The notes below the pieces were generated by a model. The model made no database searches and was not told the origin of the DNA. It was given only the letters and a program-made list of their open reading frames with translations. The translations under genes were made by a program, and so were the position numbers. From contig RPFO01000106.1 in the NCBI GenBank assembly GCA_009746045.1, positions 1,299,211 through 1,363,210 of the forward strand: a stretch of 64,000 nucleotides of DNA. The letters are read 5' to 3'. Origin of the DNA: Mesostigma viride. Lineage: Eukaryota > Streptophyta > Mesostigmatophyceae > Mesostigmatales > Mesostigmataceae. Positions 21,788-30,530 of the stretch are shown here, in pieces (within the stretch, counting starts at the first letter, position 1; the number at the start of each line of letters is the position of its first letter).

Positions 21788-21985
21788 TTAACCCCAGATG
21801 TGGTAGACCTCCACGTGGTGCACGAGGTCCTTGCCCCTGAGGTATTGGTTGCAGTAGGGGCACGGGTAGGGCAGCAGGCCCAGCGCCCTCGCGTAGGCGT
21901 TGTCCCCCCCCGCGTACTCGCATACCTTGTTGCAGCCCGTGCAGGCGATGGGGTCGGCGGAATACGCGTAGCTGCTAGAGGTTAT
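21788..21985 (-). pseudogene. truncated SIAH-like zinc-finger remnant
   Basis: A minus-strand frame without any ATG encodes about 65 residues ending in a C2H2-like finger: LGLLPYPCPYCNQYL...HHVEVYH. This matches the finger part of the nearby intact gene 23396-24392 (LELLPYPCPKHDCDHYF...HLEEFH), including the LLPYPCP lead-in and a preceding C-x2-C. An in-frame stop lies just upstream and the RING-like half is missing, so this is a decayed partial duplicate, unless an unseen upstream exon is spliced on. It lies 220 bases outside the palindrome, where a terminal rearrangement could have cut the gene. Confidence 0.6.
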
Positions 21986-22020
21986 TCAAACAAACCAATA
22001 TATTCTGAGCCTGATCATAT

Positions 22021-22876
22021 CTACGAGACTGGGATGGAAGTGTCGCAGATGTCACAGGAGCAGGAAGGAGCTCCTCTGGAACGGGCACAACGGAGCCATT
22101 GATCCCAGGTGACGGGGAGGTCGTCTTCCCACGACCAATCGCCGGGTATGGTCTCGGTGGTCTCCATGCTTTTGTCATCTCGAGAGTGGCGGAAGGGGTG
22201 GTCCACCCTGACAAGGGGCGACGTCCCGAATGCGGGACCCGGCGTGTCGAAGTCGTAGAGTCTCCACCCGCAGTTCTTGTTGTATGTCTCCTCCATGGCC
22301 TTGGAGATGATGACGGGCCCTGCTCCTTCGAAGTCCCACTCGTTGGTGGGGACGAACGGCTTCCCGTCGTCAACCCACAAACGCGTCGACGGATAGAACA
22401 CGAGTCCCGCAAACTTGCAGTAGAGGGGACGGTCGTAGGTGGTCTTTATGTCGTGCATGACGATTTCTGAGACGACGAGATCGCACACGATGGCGAACGC
22501 TCTCGAAATCGTCCATCTCGGCTCGTCTCCCGCGTGGATTTTGGCCCTGATCCTGTCGCGTCTCCAATCCGCGTAGGATTGATGGGACCAGCATAGGAGG
22601 TCGTGATATATCTCTGCCACTCTGCGAGCCTGTGTGGCGATGAGAGCCAAGTCCAGGTCGTCTTCTGGGACGTGGGGGGCCTCGAGGGCCTTGTAAAAGT
22701 CGTGAATATCCATGGAGACGCTCTTGTCTCGCTGGAGGACGCACGGGTAGCACCTGCGATCACGCACGAACGGAAACGAGCAGACGAAACGAATCTGTTA
22801 GCAACGAGTCGACTCGTCTCTCTATAAACTTCAGCAAACTCGATTCGATTTATAAAACTCACTCGAGCGCGTCCAT
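22021..22876 (-). CDS. unknown protein with a 109-bp 5' intron
   Basis: Exons 22876-22863 and 22753-22021 give a 248-residue protein. The 14-base first exon (ATG in CCGCCATGG context) reads MDALE across the junction. The intron starts GTGAGT, ends CAG after a pyrimidine-rich stretch, and has a GCTAAC branch-like site at 22797-22802. Splicing joins it in frame to ...CYPCVLQRD.... Without splicing the first ATG is at 22713 (MDIHDF). The protein is mostly helical in its first half, with a Cys cluster at the C-terminus (CSCDICD). I do not recognise a family. It is divergent from 23396-24392, which has the same exon design, so the two probably share a promoter and timing. Confidence 0.65.
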
Positions 22877-23395
22877 GGCGGTCTCTATTGTCGAATCCGA
22901 CAAGCGCAGTAATCCCCTCCTCGAATTGAGAGAGACTCGCACGATCCAGAAGGCGAAAGCGCGATCCTGCGCTCGCCTGATGTCCATTTCGTTGCGCGCA
23001 AGGTGAACGACGGGGCTATGGCGGCTATGTGCCTTGGAGGATGGGCGGCGGACAGGTATGCCTTCCCAACTGGCACCGCGCCCTTTTGTAGGCACGAGGG
23101 GACACGGAATATTCGGGGGATATGCTTTCCGTACGGGGGCACCCCCGCGTTTTGTGTGGGCACCCCCGAAGATAAGGTCCAGATAGCGGACCAATGGGAA
23201 CGCGGCGTCCAGACCACAGATTTCTACTACAATTCCTGTGGTGGCGGCGGCATATGCTAGGAATATTCCCCGCGGACCAATGGGAGAGCGGCGCCAGGAC
23301 CACAAGATTTCCAAGGGCAAAGGGTAAAAGGGCAATCTGGTGGCCAAGAGCGCTCAATCCACACGCTCCACACCAGCCACCAGGCCCCGTCCGCC
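22877..23395. promoter_or_regulatory. shared divergent promoter with paired CCAAT boxes
   Basis: This 519-base region separates two divergent genes. Two copies of GGACCAATGGGA(A/G)(A/C)GCGGCG lie at about 23188 and 23274, each followed by a CCAC-A-GATTTC motif, and AATATTC elements occur near 23108 and 23262. The imperfect direct repeat has a period of about 86 bases. A minus-strand frame through it begins at a TTG and is rejected as a gene. Confidence 0.6.
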
Positions 23396-24392
23396 ATGTC
23401 TACCCTATCCCCGAGTGCGTCCTTGCGTCACAAGTCTCGCGCTTCCTCTCGTGAGTTTCATCGTCTCTTTTCCTTCGTCTTCCCGTCTCTTTTTCTTTCG
23501 GTCGTGCGCATTTCCTTTTCGTTTCTTTGCTCATTTAATTCCTCTCTTTCTCTCGTTTCCCCACGACTTTCGTGCAGACCCCCGCGTAAAGAAAGAGGCC
23601 GGGACTTCCATCCATAAAGCCATCTGCGTTCTCGACAGCGACGATTCCCACGAGTGTCACGACAGCCATGGCCGCGAATCTGGTCCTGTCGACCACAAGG
23701 GGAAGGCGGTCGCCGGTCCGTCCGACCTTTCCAAGAAACGCAAGCAGGAGGAGGCTCCAGAGGTTCCATCCCTTCTTCCTTTCGAGGTGAAGGCGCCAGA
23801 GCAGCCGTCCCCCATTTGCTGCGTTTGCACGTACGTGACCCCTGACACGATGCCCGCTCTCATCATGGACAAGTTCGTGGGGCCCGTGTACCCCGGCATG
23901 CCGCAGCCCATCCCCGAGCGGTTCAAGAAGCACCAGTGCATGCTCTCTGAGTTCGTCTGCGTGAAGTGCTACGAGAACATCGCGAACAGCAGGGCCGACG
24001 GTCGCTACAAGTGCCCCTTATGCAACAAGTTCGGGATGTTCGAGGCTGGCCCCGACAGGCAGCTCCTCCACGCGCTCGAGCTGCTCCCTTACCCTTGCCC
24101 CAAGCACGACTGCGACCACTACTTCCTTCTCGGTGACATGGAGACGCACCTCGAGGAGTTCCACAGTCCCCCCTGCCGTCGTTCGTGGATTTTCAAGGGA
24201 GAGCGATTGGGGTGCACGCATTCGTGTTTGCCGCACGATTGCGAGTTCGAGCCCGCGAAGAACCCGGACGGGAACCCCGCCAAGGAGAGCGTGCTCAAGA
24301 TCATGTTCTCCATGTTCGATTGCGAGACCTCCGACCCCGACATGTTCGACTTTTTCGCGGACAATCTTCGTCACGACCTTTTGTTGCGATGA
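23396..24392 (+). CDS. SIAH-like RING/zinc-finger protein with a 127-bp 5' intron
   Basis: Exons 23396-23450 and 23578-24392 give 289 residues. The intron has a GTGAGT donor, a long pyrimidine tract and a GTGCAG acceptor; joining restores the frame (S-H-P-R-V-K-K). The protein has a basic Ser-rich start, then a RING-like set (C-x2-C, C-x2-C, C-P-x-C) and a C2H2-like finger (PYPCPKHDC...HLEEFH), in the order seen in SINA/SIAH ubiquitin ligases. Such ligases attach ubiquitin to target proteins; a viral copy may redirect host degradation (inference). The ATG context CCGCCATGT is host-like. Unspliced, the frame reaches back only to a GTG at 23340. A truncated relative lies at 21788-21985. Confidence 0.7.
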
Positions 24393-24488
24393 TAACGCAC
24401 CACTGCCAGTGTTTTGTTTGCTATAATGATCTAAATGATTAAATTAATTCAAACGGCTTAAATAAAAACTGTGTTTTTCATTATAAGA

Positions 24489-25013
24489 ATGCCTCCCAAA
24501 CGCACGAGCAAAACCAAGGTGGGTGGTAGGAAGACCAAAAGTAAGGCAGCAAAGCCACGAGTCGGTAGGAGACACAGGGGTCGAGGAGCCCGCGTGTCTC
24601 GTTCGGTGGGTTACCACCTCCCCAACGTGGGCAACGCGGCGAACGCTTTTCTGGACGCGTACGATAGTCACATGAGCGGGGACCCCCCGTACGTGCCGAT
24701 CTGGAAGGTGGGCAACGGGGTGTGGCCGTTGGCGAAGGGCGTGTACGACCACGTGAGACACGGTCGTCCGCCGACGACGGACGAGCAGATCAGGACTCTG
24801 ACCGGCATCGGACTTCGCAACATGGGCGTGGATCCAGGGACCATGCGGATGATCGACACGGGCATCCGCAGAATCTCCACCACTCCGGTGGTGGAGGAGT
24901 GGGACACGTACCGACTGATCGACCCGGTTCCTCCTCTGGGCCCTCGCAATCTTCCAGCCGTCTCGGACGTGAGCTACGCCTTCAACACGATGAGGGACGC
25001 GGGCCGGCGTTGA
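24489..25013 (+). CDS. basic N-terminal protein, possibly virion or DNA-associated
   Basis: 174 residues. The first 45 are very basic (MPPKRTSKTKVGGRKTKSKA, then RR, RHRGRG), like a nuclear-localisation or DNA-binding tail. The rest is mixed and contains repeated Gly-Ile-Gly and Arg motifs without a recognised domain. The start is the ATG at 24489; the frame continues upstream only to a GTG. An AT-rich stretch with TTATAAGA just before the ATG resembles the short promoters of other basic or virion genes here. The last 32 bases overlap the end of the dioxygenase gene on the other strand. Confidence 0.65.
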   Translation: MPPKRTSKTKVGGRKTKSKAAKPRVGRRHRGRGARVSRSVGYHLPNVGNAANAFLDAYDSHMSGDPPYVPIWKVGNGVWPLAKGVYDHVRHGRPPTTDEQIRTLTGIGLRNMGVDPGTMRMIDTGIRRISTTPVVEEWDTYRLIDPVPPLGPRNLPAVSDVSYAFNTMRDAGRR

Positions 25014-25959
25014 GTTTGATGACCCGTTTCGCCCCCAGGATCCCAAATACCAATAACAGCGCTGTCACGAAAAGAAAAAGACTATGCGTCCTCGTGAAGG
25101 CGTAAAAGTTGTAGGTCGCGTACCACTCCGCGGGCAGGTCCGCCAAGTTCAGACTCTTGTTGATGATGTACTGATTAATGGGCTGCCACGTCCCGGGGCT
25201 GACCTCTATCCTTTTTCGGAGCCCTTCCGACGAGAAATAGAGATACCTCTCCAGGCCGCATCGTTTGAGTATGTCGAATTGCACGCCGTAGCCCCTCGCC
25301 GCGTTCGCGAATCCGACGCTGTTGATGACCCACTTGGCCACCCCTCCTCTGCTCGCCCAAATCATGAAGCCGCTGAATGTCTCGCGCCCCTCCACGTGGA
25401 GCACGCGGGGCACGCAGAGGTCTCGCGTGTTCGCGTCTCTGAAAACCTCGAACACCTGCACCAGACGCCTCTTGGCCAGGTTCTCCGTGAAGACGCCGCG
25501 GTGAAGGAGCGACGAGGAGAACACCAGCAGGTCGCCGGGTTGTAGTCGCATCCGGATGCGGCCGGCGTACAGACCCGGAAGTTCCGTCCACGCGTAGGCC
25601 ACTCTCCTGTGCGAGCCCGGGATGAGCTCCATCACGGTCGAGTCGAAATACGCGAGGCACGTGTAGAAGGGCGGTACGAACGGATCTTCGCGCCCCTGGT
25701 ATACGAGATCCCTGTGAAAACTCCCGGCGTCCGCGGAATTGTTGTTGTCGCTCACTCGGAATTTCGTAAAGTCGGCGCGTTCCCACGACAGCTTTTGTTG
25801 GGCTATTCGCAGCATCTTCGTTCGGATGAACGTCTCCATCGCGGCGTAGTCGACGAGCCCGGGGCCCCCCGACCGGATGCACGCCTCCCCGCTTTTCACG
25901 TCCTGCGGCGTCAGAGCCTGCGAGAGGACGACATACCCGTTTTTGTCTAACTCGTCCAT
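24982..25959 (-). CDS. PhyH-like 2-oxoglutarate/Fe(II) dioxygenase with C-terminal membrane anchor
   Basis: 325 residues with the phytanoyl-CoA dioxygenase fold signature: iron ligands H82-x-D84 (FHRDLVY) and a distal H153 (LLHRGVF), with Arg 164/165 placed to bind 2-oxoglutarate. The LQPGDLLVFSSSLLH lead-in is typical. These enzymes hydroxylate small molecules or proteins using oxygen. Unusually, residues about 295-313 (SLFLFVTALLLVFGILGA) form a membrane span near the C-terminus with a short basic tail, so the enzyme would be tail-anchored. Related enzymes occur in several giant viruses; the substrate is not inferable. It converges on and overlaps the basic-protein gene by 32 bases. Confidence 0.75.
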   Translation of the reverse strand: MDELDKNGYVVLSQALTPQDVKSGEACIRSGGPGLVDYAAMETFIRTKMLRIAQQKLSWERADFTKFRVSDNNNSADAGSFHRDLVYQGREDPFVPPFYTCLAYFDSTVMELIPGSHRRVAYAWTELPGLYAGRIRMRLQPGDLLVFSSSLLHRGVFTENLAKRRLVQVFEVFRDANTRDLCVPRVLHVEGRETFSGFMIWASRGGVAKWVINSVGFANAARGYGVQFDILKRCGLERYLYFSSEGLRKRIEVSPGTWQPINQYIINKSLNLADLPAEWYATYNFYAFTRTHSLFLFVTALLLVFGILGAKRVIKLNAGPRPSSC

Positions 25960-26057
25960 TCTCTAGCGTCAAAATGTCTGTACATTTTTGTATTCCCGCC
26001 GGTTCGTTCAAAACGGCAGGAAACATTTGGGGGGGTATTTCAAGCGGACTCTTCCCT

Positions 26058-26966
26058 TCATCCACGGAGACACTTGGGAGCAGGCGGGGGGGCCGGAAGC
26101 TTGTGGTGGGCGACGACCTCCTCCCTCTTCCTCTTGTTCTCCAAGGCAAAGGCCCTCTCCTGGGGCACCTTCGCCTCCTCGTGCATCTTCAGGTTCTTGA
26201 ATACCCCGAATAACTGCCCTCCTATATCGGTGATGCTCTGGACTGGGTCTGCACCTTTGGCTATCTGAATCTTGTTTACTTCATTCATCAAGTCTATGCC
26301 TGAGTTAAGGACATCGGTGAAGAAGTCCCTGGTCAGGTCACTCTTCTTCATCTGATGCAGCTCCCTTATATCTCGGGTGGGCATCCCGGTGACGGTGCGG
26401 TTCAGCGTCTCGTTGACCACGGCGTAGACGTTCCTGTTGGGCAGTGAGACGCCGCTGTCCCTGATGGCGGCCATGTGGGTCTTGGTGCTCTCGCAGGCCT
26501 TGATCCTCTTGTCCTTCCTCAACTCGTCTATGTCCCTGGCGTCTGCTCGGGCGTAGATCTCGTCGGCAAGGGAGCGGTCGGCGTCCAGGTACCTCTCCAG
26601 CAACACGGCCATGGAGTGGCGGAACGAGGCGGCCTTCTTTCCGGGGAGGAGTTGGACGATCTTGATCAGGCCCTGACGGTCGGTCACCGGGGTGTCTCGC
26701 TGCCTGGCCCCGGGGAATTTCCAGAGTGTCAAAAACACACACACTTCTTTATGGTCCTCGACAAGTCTCGATAGACAGTGACTTGCCTGCCTCTGAGCGT
26801 CTGGAGCAAGTGCACCAGATGCATCGGTATATATCATGCACTTGATCGCATCTATGACCGAAATTTTACCATCCGGAGTCACGCGGATCTTGCCGGCAAA
26901 GGGGTCTTGCTCACCCTCTGGCACGGCGCGCACTGGCTGCAAATAATTCACAAGGATCTGAGACAT
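26058..26966 (-). CDS. BRO-N-like protein, paralogue 1
   Basis: 302 residues. The N-terminal half carries GKIRVTPDGKISVIDAIK, then WKFPGARQRDTPVTDRQGL, LLPGKKAASFR and LLERYLDADRSLADEI. This layout (a D-[AV]-I helix, a G-x-R-x-TPV loop, then L-PG-x-A-xx-FR) recalls BRO-N domains of large DNA viruses, often thought to bind DNA, but the match is by eye. The C-terminal third is helical and basic (ENKRKREE). The start is chosen by alignment with the paralogue at 28433-29317 (MSQILVNYLQP versus MSEALVTYLQP); an ATG six codons upstream is possible. Other relatives: 59843-60691 and remnants at 27865-28003 and 60947-61146. Confidence 0.7.
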   Translation of the reverse strand: MSQILVNYLQPVRAVPEGEQDPFAGKIRVTPDGKISVIDAIKCMIYTDASGALAPDAQRQASHCLSRLVEDHKEVCVFLTLWKFPGARQRDTPVTDRQGLIKIVQLLPGKKAASFRHSMAVLLERYLDADRSLADEIYARADARDIDELRKDKRIKACESTKTHMAAIRDSGVSLPNRNVYAVVNETLNRTVTGMPTRDIRELHQMKKSDLTRDFFTDVLNSGIDLMNEVNKIQIAKGADPVQSITDIGGQLFGVFKNLKMHEEAKVPQERAFALENKRKREEVVAHHKLPAPPPAPKCLRG

Positions 26967-27031
26967 GTTGGCTATTTGATTCATAATCAACAAAGAATCG
27001 TTTCCTTTTGAAATAAACGAACGTGTTTAAT

Positions 27032-27754
27032 TTACACAGTGACGTTCGGGTCTTTCAATTCTATGCTGGCATCAAGCGTCAGCTCGATATTGTGCATATC
27101 GCAAACTTGTTTAAAAATAAGCAACTTCTGGACCGTCACGTTGGCAGAGGCGGGAGTGCGGAACAGATGAAGCCTTTTTTTAAAGTCAGGGTAATCCATC
27201 CCGTATCCAAACAGCTGTCCAACGCCATGGAGACCAGAACTGAACTCCTTGACCTCAATCAGCACTTTGGTGTCGCGGCATAGAATGTCGATGATCCCGG
27301 CCTCGCACTTCACCTCGCGCTCCCCTCCTAGCTTCTCCGCGAGTTCGGCTTGCACGTCCTTCTCGCCCCATCTTTTTCGCTTCCTCGAGGAGGAACCGGA
27401 GAATACGCGCAGAAGTTCACAAACGTCCTTTGCGTCCTTGACCTTGTCTGCAGACTCGTGGGTAACACCTGGCAGGAGGGAGGCAAGCTTTCTCATGCCT
27501 TCAAACCCTATCACAGGCGTTTCTCGCTGGCGTTGACCGGTAAACTTCCAAAAGCTGACAAGATGCACCAACTCCTCGTAAACTCTCCCGAGTCTCTTCA
27601 AGTACTGGGATGCCTTCGCACTCGCCTTTTCCATGAGTGTGCCATCTTCTTTCATGAAACAAATCACAGCTATCACGTCCAACACCGAAATTCTACCATC
27701 CGGCGTCACTCGGACAGCAAACAGATCTCGCTCACCCTCTGCCACCGGCTCCAT
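27032..27754 (-). CDS. BRO-N-like domain fused to a PD-(D/E)XK-type nuclease domain (1)
   Basis: 240 residues. The N-terminus repeats the family element (VRVTPDGRISVLDVIAVI at about 14-31 and WKFTGQRQRETPV at 69-81). The C-terminal half has GIIDIL-x5-VLIEVKE with D156, E167 and K169 placed as the metal-binding D...E-x-K of PD-(D/E)XK nucleases, and a Gln at 180 (HGVGQLFGYG). It would therefore cut or repair DNA. A basic linker (SRKRKRW) joins the halves. A TATATAAAGG box lies about 33 bases before the ATG at 27754. Paralogues with the same fusion are at 38420-39286 and 61236-61952. Confidence 0.7.
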   Translation of the reverse strand: MEPVAEGERDLFAVRVTPDGRISVLDVIAVICFMKEDGTLMEKASAKASQYLKRLGRVYEELVHLVSFWKFTGQRQRETPVIGFEGMRKLASLLPGVTHESADKVKDAKDVCELLRVFSGSSSRKRKRWGEKDVQAELAEKLGGEREVKCEAGIIDILCRDTKVLIEVKEFSSGLHGVGQLFGYGMDYPDFKKRLHLFRTPASANVTVQKLLIFKQVCDMHNIELTLDASIELKDPNVTV

Positions 27755-27864
27755 TTTTCCCAAGGGGCCGGCTCCCTTCTTCCTTTATATACAGTTTTGC
27801 TCACCCCAGTTTGCTGACTAGGCATGAAATTACGGTTGTACGGAAGTTCCCATAATGAGAGCAA

Positions 27865-28003
27865 CTACAACACCAGACAAACATGACGTGGCGTTGTCGT
27901 TCGAGGACCCAGTAGCTGTTGGCGGGCGTTGACGCGTCTCCTCTTCCTCTTGTTCTCGAGGGCGAAGGCCCGGTCCCTCAGGACCCTGGCCTCGTCGTGC
28001 TTT
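27865..28003 (-). pseudogene. C-terminal remnant of a BRO-N-like gene
   Basis: A minus-strand segment reads ...HDEARVLRDRAFALENKRKR..., matching the C-terminal basic helix of the intact paralogues (HEEAKVPQERAFALENKRKR at 26058-26966; HEDAKVARDRAFAKENRRKR at 28433-29317). The rest of the gene is absent. It sits between two full relatives, so it is probably left over from unequal recombination within this tandem family. Confidence 0.75.
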
Positions 28004-28051
28004 GAATTGGCATAGATTAAATTGCGGATTGACTACTATACAACATTACAG

Positions 28052-28426
28052 ATGGCAGTAAAGAAAACGCGCACTCGGCGCGCTCGTGCGGTGCACCGCG
28101 CCCGAGCCGCTTCCGTGATGACGCCGGTAATGGAGAAGAATTACAAAGCGGCCTCTGGGGCGTTGTCACATCGTTTCGGGGGGGCGTTGAAAGCCTTAGC
28201 GAAGGGCAAGAAGTTGGCGAAGGGCACAGTCCCCGCTGACCAGTACAGGAGAGATTTGAAGGAGGTGAAGGTGATGGAGCGGAACCTGGGGCTGGCGTGG
28301 GAGACCTCTCTGGAGAAACTGCGCCGACTAAAGGAACAGGGAGCGGGGATTCTTCGCCGAGGACCGGACGCCATAGTCGATTTTGTCACGAGAGGGCGAC
28401 AAAAAGATGCGCACCGAGGGCTGTAA
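28052..28426 (+). CDS. small basic protein
   Basis: 124 residues, strongly basic throughout (MAVKKTRTRRARAVHRARAA, later KALAKGKKLAKG and RRLKEQ). No domain recognised. The composition fits a DNA-condensing or virion-core protein, or a nuclear protein. The start is ATG 28052; the frame extends upstream only to a TTG. TACTATACAAC lies just before the start. It ends six bases from the end of the convergent BRO-N-like gene. Confidence 0.6.
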   Translation: MAVKKTRTRRARAVHRARAASVMTPVMEKNYKAASGALSHRFGGALKALAKGKKLAKGTVPADQYRRDLKEVKVMERNLGLAWETSLEKLRRLKEQGAGILRRGPDAIVDFVTRGRQKDAHRGL

Positions 28427-28432
28427 ACGGGC

Positions 28433-29317
28433 TCAAAGCCCGCGCGAAACCAACGCCCCGCCCCGGGGGGTGTTGACGTGTCTCCTCTTCCTCCTGTTCT
28501 CCTTGGCAAAGGCCCTGTCCCTGGCCACCTTCGCATCCTCGTGCATGTTCAGGTCCTTGAAGACCCCGAACAGCTTGTCCCCTATATCCGTGATGCTCTT
28601 GACAGGATCTACACCCTTCGCTATCTGTTTCCTGTTGAGTATGTTCATCAGGTCTATTCCGGCACTCAGGTCCTCTGTGAAGTAGTCCCTCGTGAGGTCG
28701 CTCCTCTTCATCCCGTGCAGCTCGCGTATCTCCTGGGTGTGCATCCCCGTTACCGTGCGGTTCTCGGTGTCGTTGATGACGGCGAAGACCTTCCTGTTAG
28801 GCGGGGACATGCCGCTGTCCCTCACGGCCGCCATGAGACTCTTGGTGCTCTCGCTGCTCTTGATCCTCTTGTCATCCGTCAAGTCCCTGGATTCGGCCCT
28901 GGCGTAGATCTCGTCGGCCAGCGAGCGGTCCGCGTCCAGGTACCTCTCCAGCAGGACGGCCATCGAGTGGCGGAAGGCGGCGGCCCTCTTGCCCGGCAGC
29001 AGCTGGACGATCTTGATGAGACCCCGACGGTCGGTGACGGGGGTGTCTCTCTGCCCGGGACCGGGGAATCTCCAAGTGACAATGCCAGAGTAGACCTCTT
29101 CGTAGTTGGCCGCCAGTCTGGAAAATGCGGTGTTGGCGTGTATGGCGGCGTTCCTGGTGAGCGCGCCGTCGTCCCCGGTGAAGAGGGCCGTCTTGATCAC
29201 GTCCAGAACGGATATCTTGCCGTCGGGAGTCACGCGAATCTTGCCCGCGAAGGGGTCTCTGGCGCCCTCGGGGACGGCCTCCAACGGCTGCAAGTAGGTG
29301 ACGAGGGCCTCGGACAT
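28433..29317 (-). CDS. BRO-N-like protein, paralogue 2
   Basis: 294 residues, closely related to 26058-26966 along the whole length: GKIRVTPDGKISVLDVIK, a W-x-FPGPGQRDTPVTDRRGL loop, LLPGKRAAAFR, LLERYLDADRSLADEIYARA, and a C-terminal basic helix (ENRRKRRHVN). The similarity is highest in the R-Y-L-D-A-D-R region, where DNA of the two copies is also nearly the same, suggesting recent duplication or gene conversion. The start is the ATG at 29317; the frame goes back to a TTG six codons earlier. A DNA-binding role is inferred from the BRO-N resemblance. Confidence 0.7.
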   Translation of the reverse strand: MSEALVTYLQPLEAVPEGARDPFAGKIRVTPDGKISVLDVIKTALFTGDDGALTRNAAIHANTAFSRLAANYEEVYSGIVTWRFPGPGQRDTPVTDRRGLIKIVQLLPGKRAAAFRHSMAVLLERYLDADRSLADEIYARAESRDLTDDKRIKSSESTKSLMAAVRDSGMSPPNRKVFAVINDTENRTVTGMHTQEIRELHGMKRSDLTRDYFTEDLSAGIDLMNILNRKQIAKGVDPVKSITDIGDKLFGVFKDLNMHEDAKVARDRAFAKENRRKRRHVNTPRGGALVSRGL

Positions 29318-29367
29318 GGGTTCATAATGCGTCAAGGTATTTTTCAGAGTAGACCTCGGGGAGTCTA

Positions 29368-30450
29368 TCAGCCCATGCGGTGATCGTCTGGCAACGGGCG
29401 CGGCGGATTGAAGGCAGGAGCCAATAGATCGCGGTCGTCTCGTGTGGGACGCGACGAACTCGCATACCGCTGTCTGGGATCCGGGCCTCCCGCGAGTTCC
29501 GGGATGTTTGGTCTGTCTCCCAGTCGTCCATTTGTTGGATTATTTGGAGGCATCGGTACTTCGGGATTGCGGCGTGTCATGCGATCCCGGACGTGGGTGG
29601 CGCTCCAGCTCGAGTACTCGGGGGGGTCGATATACCCTCTCGAATGGACGGGGGCACGCAGCGGGGGATGCCACTCCTTGATTTGTTTTCTGGCATCGGC
29701 CCACTCCTTCTTCGCGAGGCTCATATAAGGATAATAAAAACGATAAGGATTCGGAATACCTAAAGCGTTCCTAGCCTCATTGGCCGATCTTGTCTCAATA
29801 GCAGCCGTTTCGGCCGGCGTGAACGCGACGGGGTCTTCTTCCGGCGCTCGACCAGTCCTCCGTCTAGACGCCACCAACGCCTGCTTGAACTCGGACGAAT
29901 AAAAAGGGTGGTGCTCTTCTCCGTTCTCCATCTGATCGTCTGCCGCTTCTCGTCTTCTCATCTGGTCCTTTTTTGCCTCCTTGTCATTAAGGGCGGGTTT
30001 CTCTCTGTCTATGTCGTTTCTAGTCTTCATTATCAGGTTACGATGTGCCGGAAGGCGTTGTTCGTCGTTCAGCTGTTCCAAAATGGCGTTGTTTGAAAGT
30101 TTGTCCATTCTCGTCCAGGCCAACGCGTCTTTGAAGGGCAGCGAGGATGCCACACGTCTCCAAATCTGATCCTGCGCGTACGTCGGTAAACCCTGAAGCG
30201 TAACGGGGTCGTCCTCGGTGGACAACATCGCGAACCGATCATCGAGGCCATCTTGAGGCTCTGACGGTCCTGCTCCCACGTTCACAAACCATTCGGGGTT
30301 CGACTCCGGAGTGGCGACGGCCTTCCCTTTGTCCATCCGCACCTTGTGCCTCGCGCGTTTCTGCGTCGAGTGAGAACGGCAGAACTCGGATTTTTTAGCC
30401 GCGTCTCTGAGACACCTATGTCTCGATTTCGTGGTACCTTTACACCTCAT
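29368..30450 (-). CDS. N-terminal C..C..C..H finger plus F-box-like protein
   Basis: 360 residues. Residues 1-27 form a compact candidate zinc finger (MRCKGTTKSRHRCLRDAAKK, then C-x2-H), followed by the basic motif RARHKVR. Residues about 85-130 (LPTYAQDQIWRRVASSLPFK...NNAILEQL) are F-box-like in spacing and hydrophobicity and align with 39319-40170 (LPSDDAFRLS...NNAVLEEL). The remainder is charged and proline-rich, without domains. F-box proteins recruit targets to SCF ubiquitin ligases; that this protein does so is inference. Related two-part proteins: 39319-40170, 55345-56109, and, for the basic motif, 44414-45757. Confidence 0.6.
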   Translation of the reverse strand: MRCKGTTKSRHRCLRDAAKKSEFCRSHSTQKRARHKVRMDKGKAVATPESNPEWFVNVGAGPSEPQDGLDDRFAMLSTEDDPVTLQGLPTYAQDQIWRRVASSLPFKDALAWTRMDKLSNNAILEQLNDEQRLPAHRNLIMKTRNDIDREKPALNDKEAKKDQMRRREAADDQMENGEEHHPFYSSEFKQALVASRRRTGRAPEEDPVAFTPAETAAIETRSANEARNALGIPNPYRFYYPYMSLAKKEWADARKQIKEWHPPLRAPVHSRGYIDPPEYSSWSATHVRDRMTRRNPEVPMPPNNPTNGRLGDRPNIPELAGGPDPRQRYASSSRPTRDDRDLLAPAFNPPRPLPDDHRMG

Positions 30451-30530
30451 CCCACCTATGAAATGGACGAACGTTTTTTTTCACGATGCGTTCACGCGGC
30501 CTCGATAATCCGAACACACGTTGTGGTCCA

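Noticed and set aside
22859-23347. 162-codon minus-strand frame
   Set aside because: It starts at TTG and runs through paired CCAAT boxes; only its last few codons are kept, as the first exon of the gene at 22021-22876.
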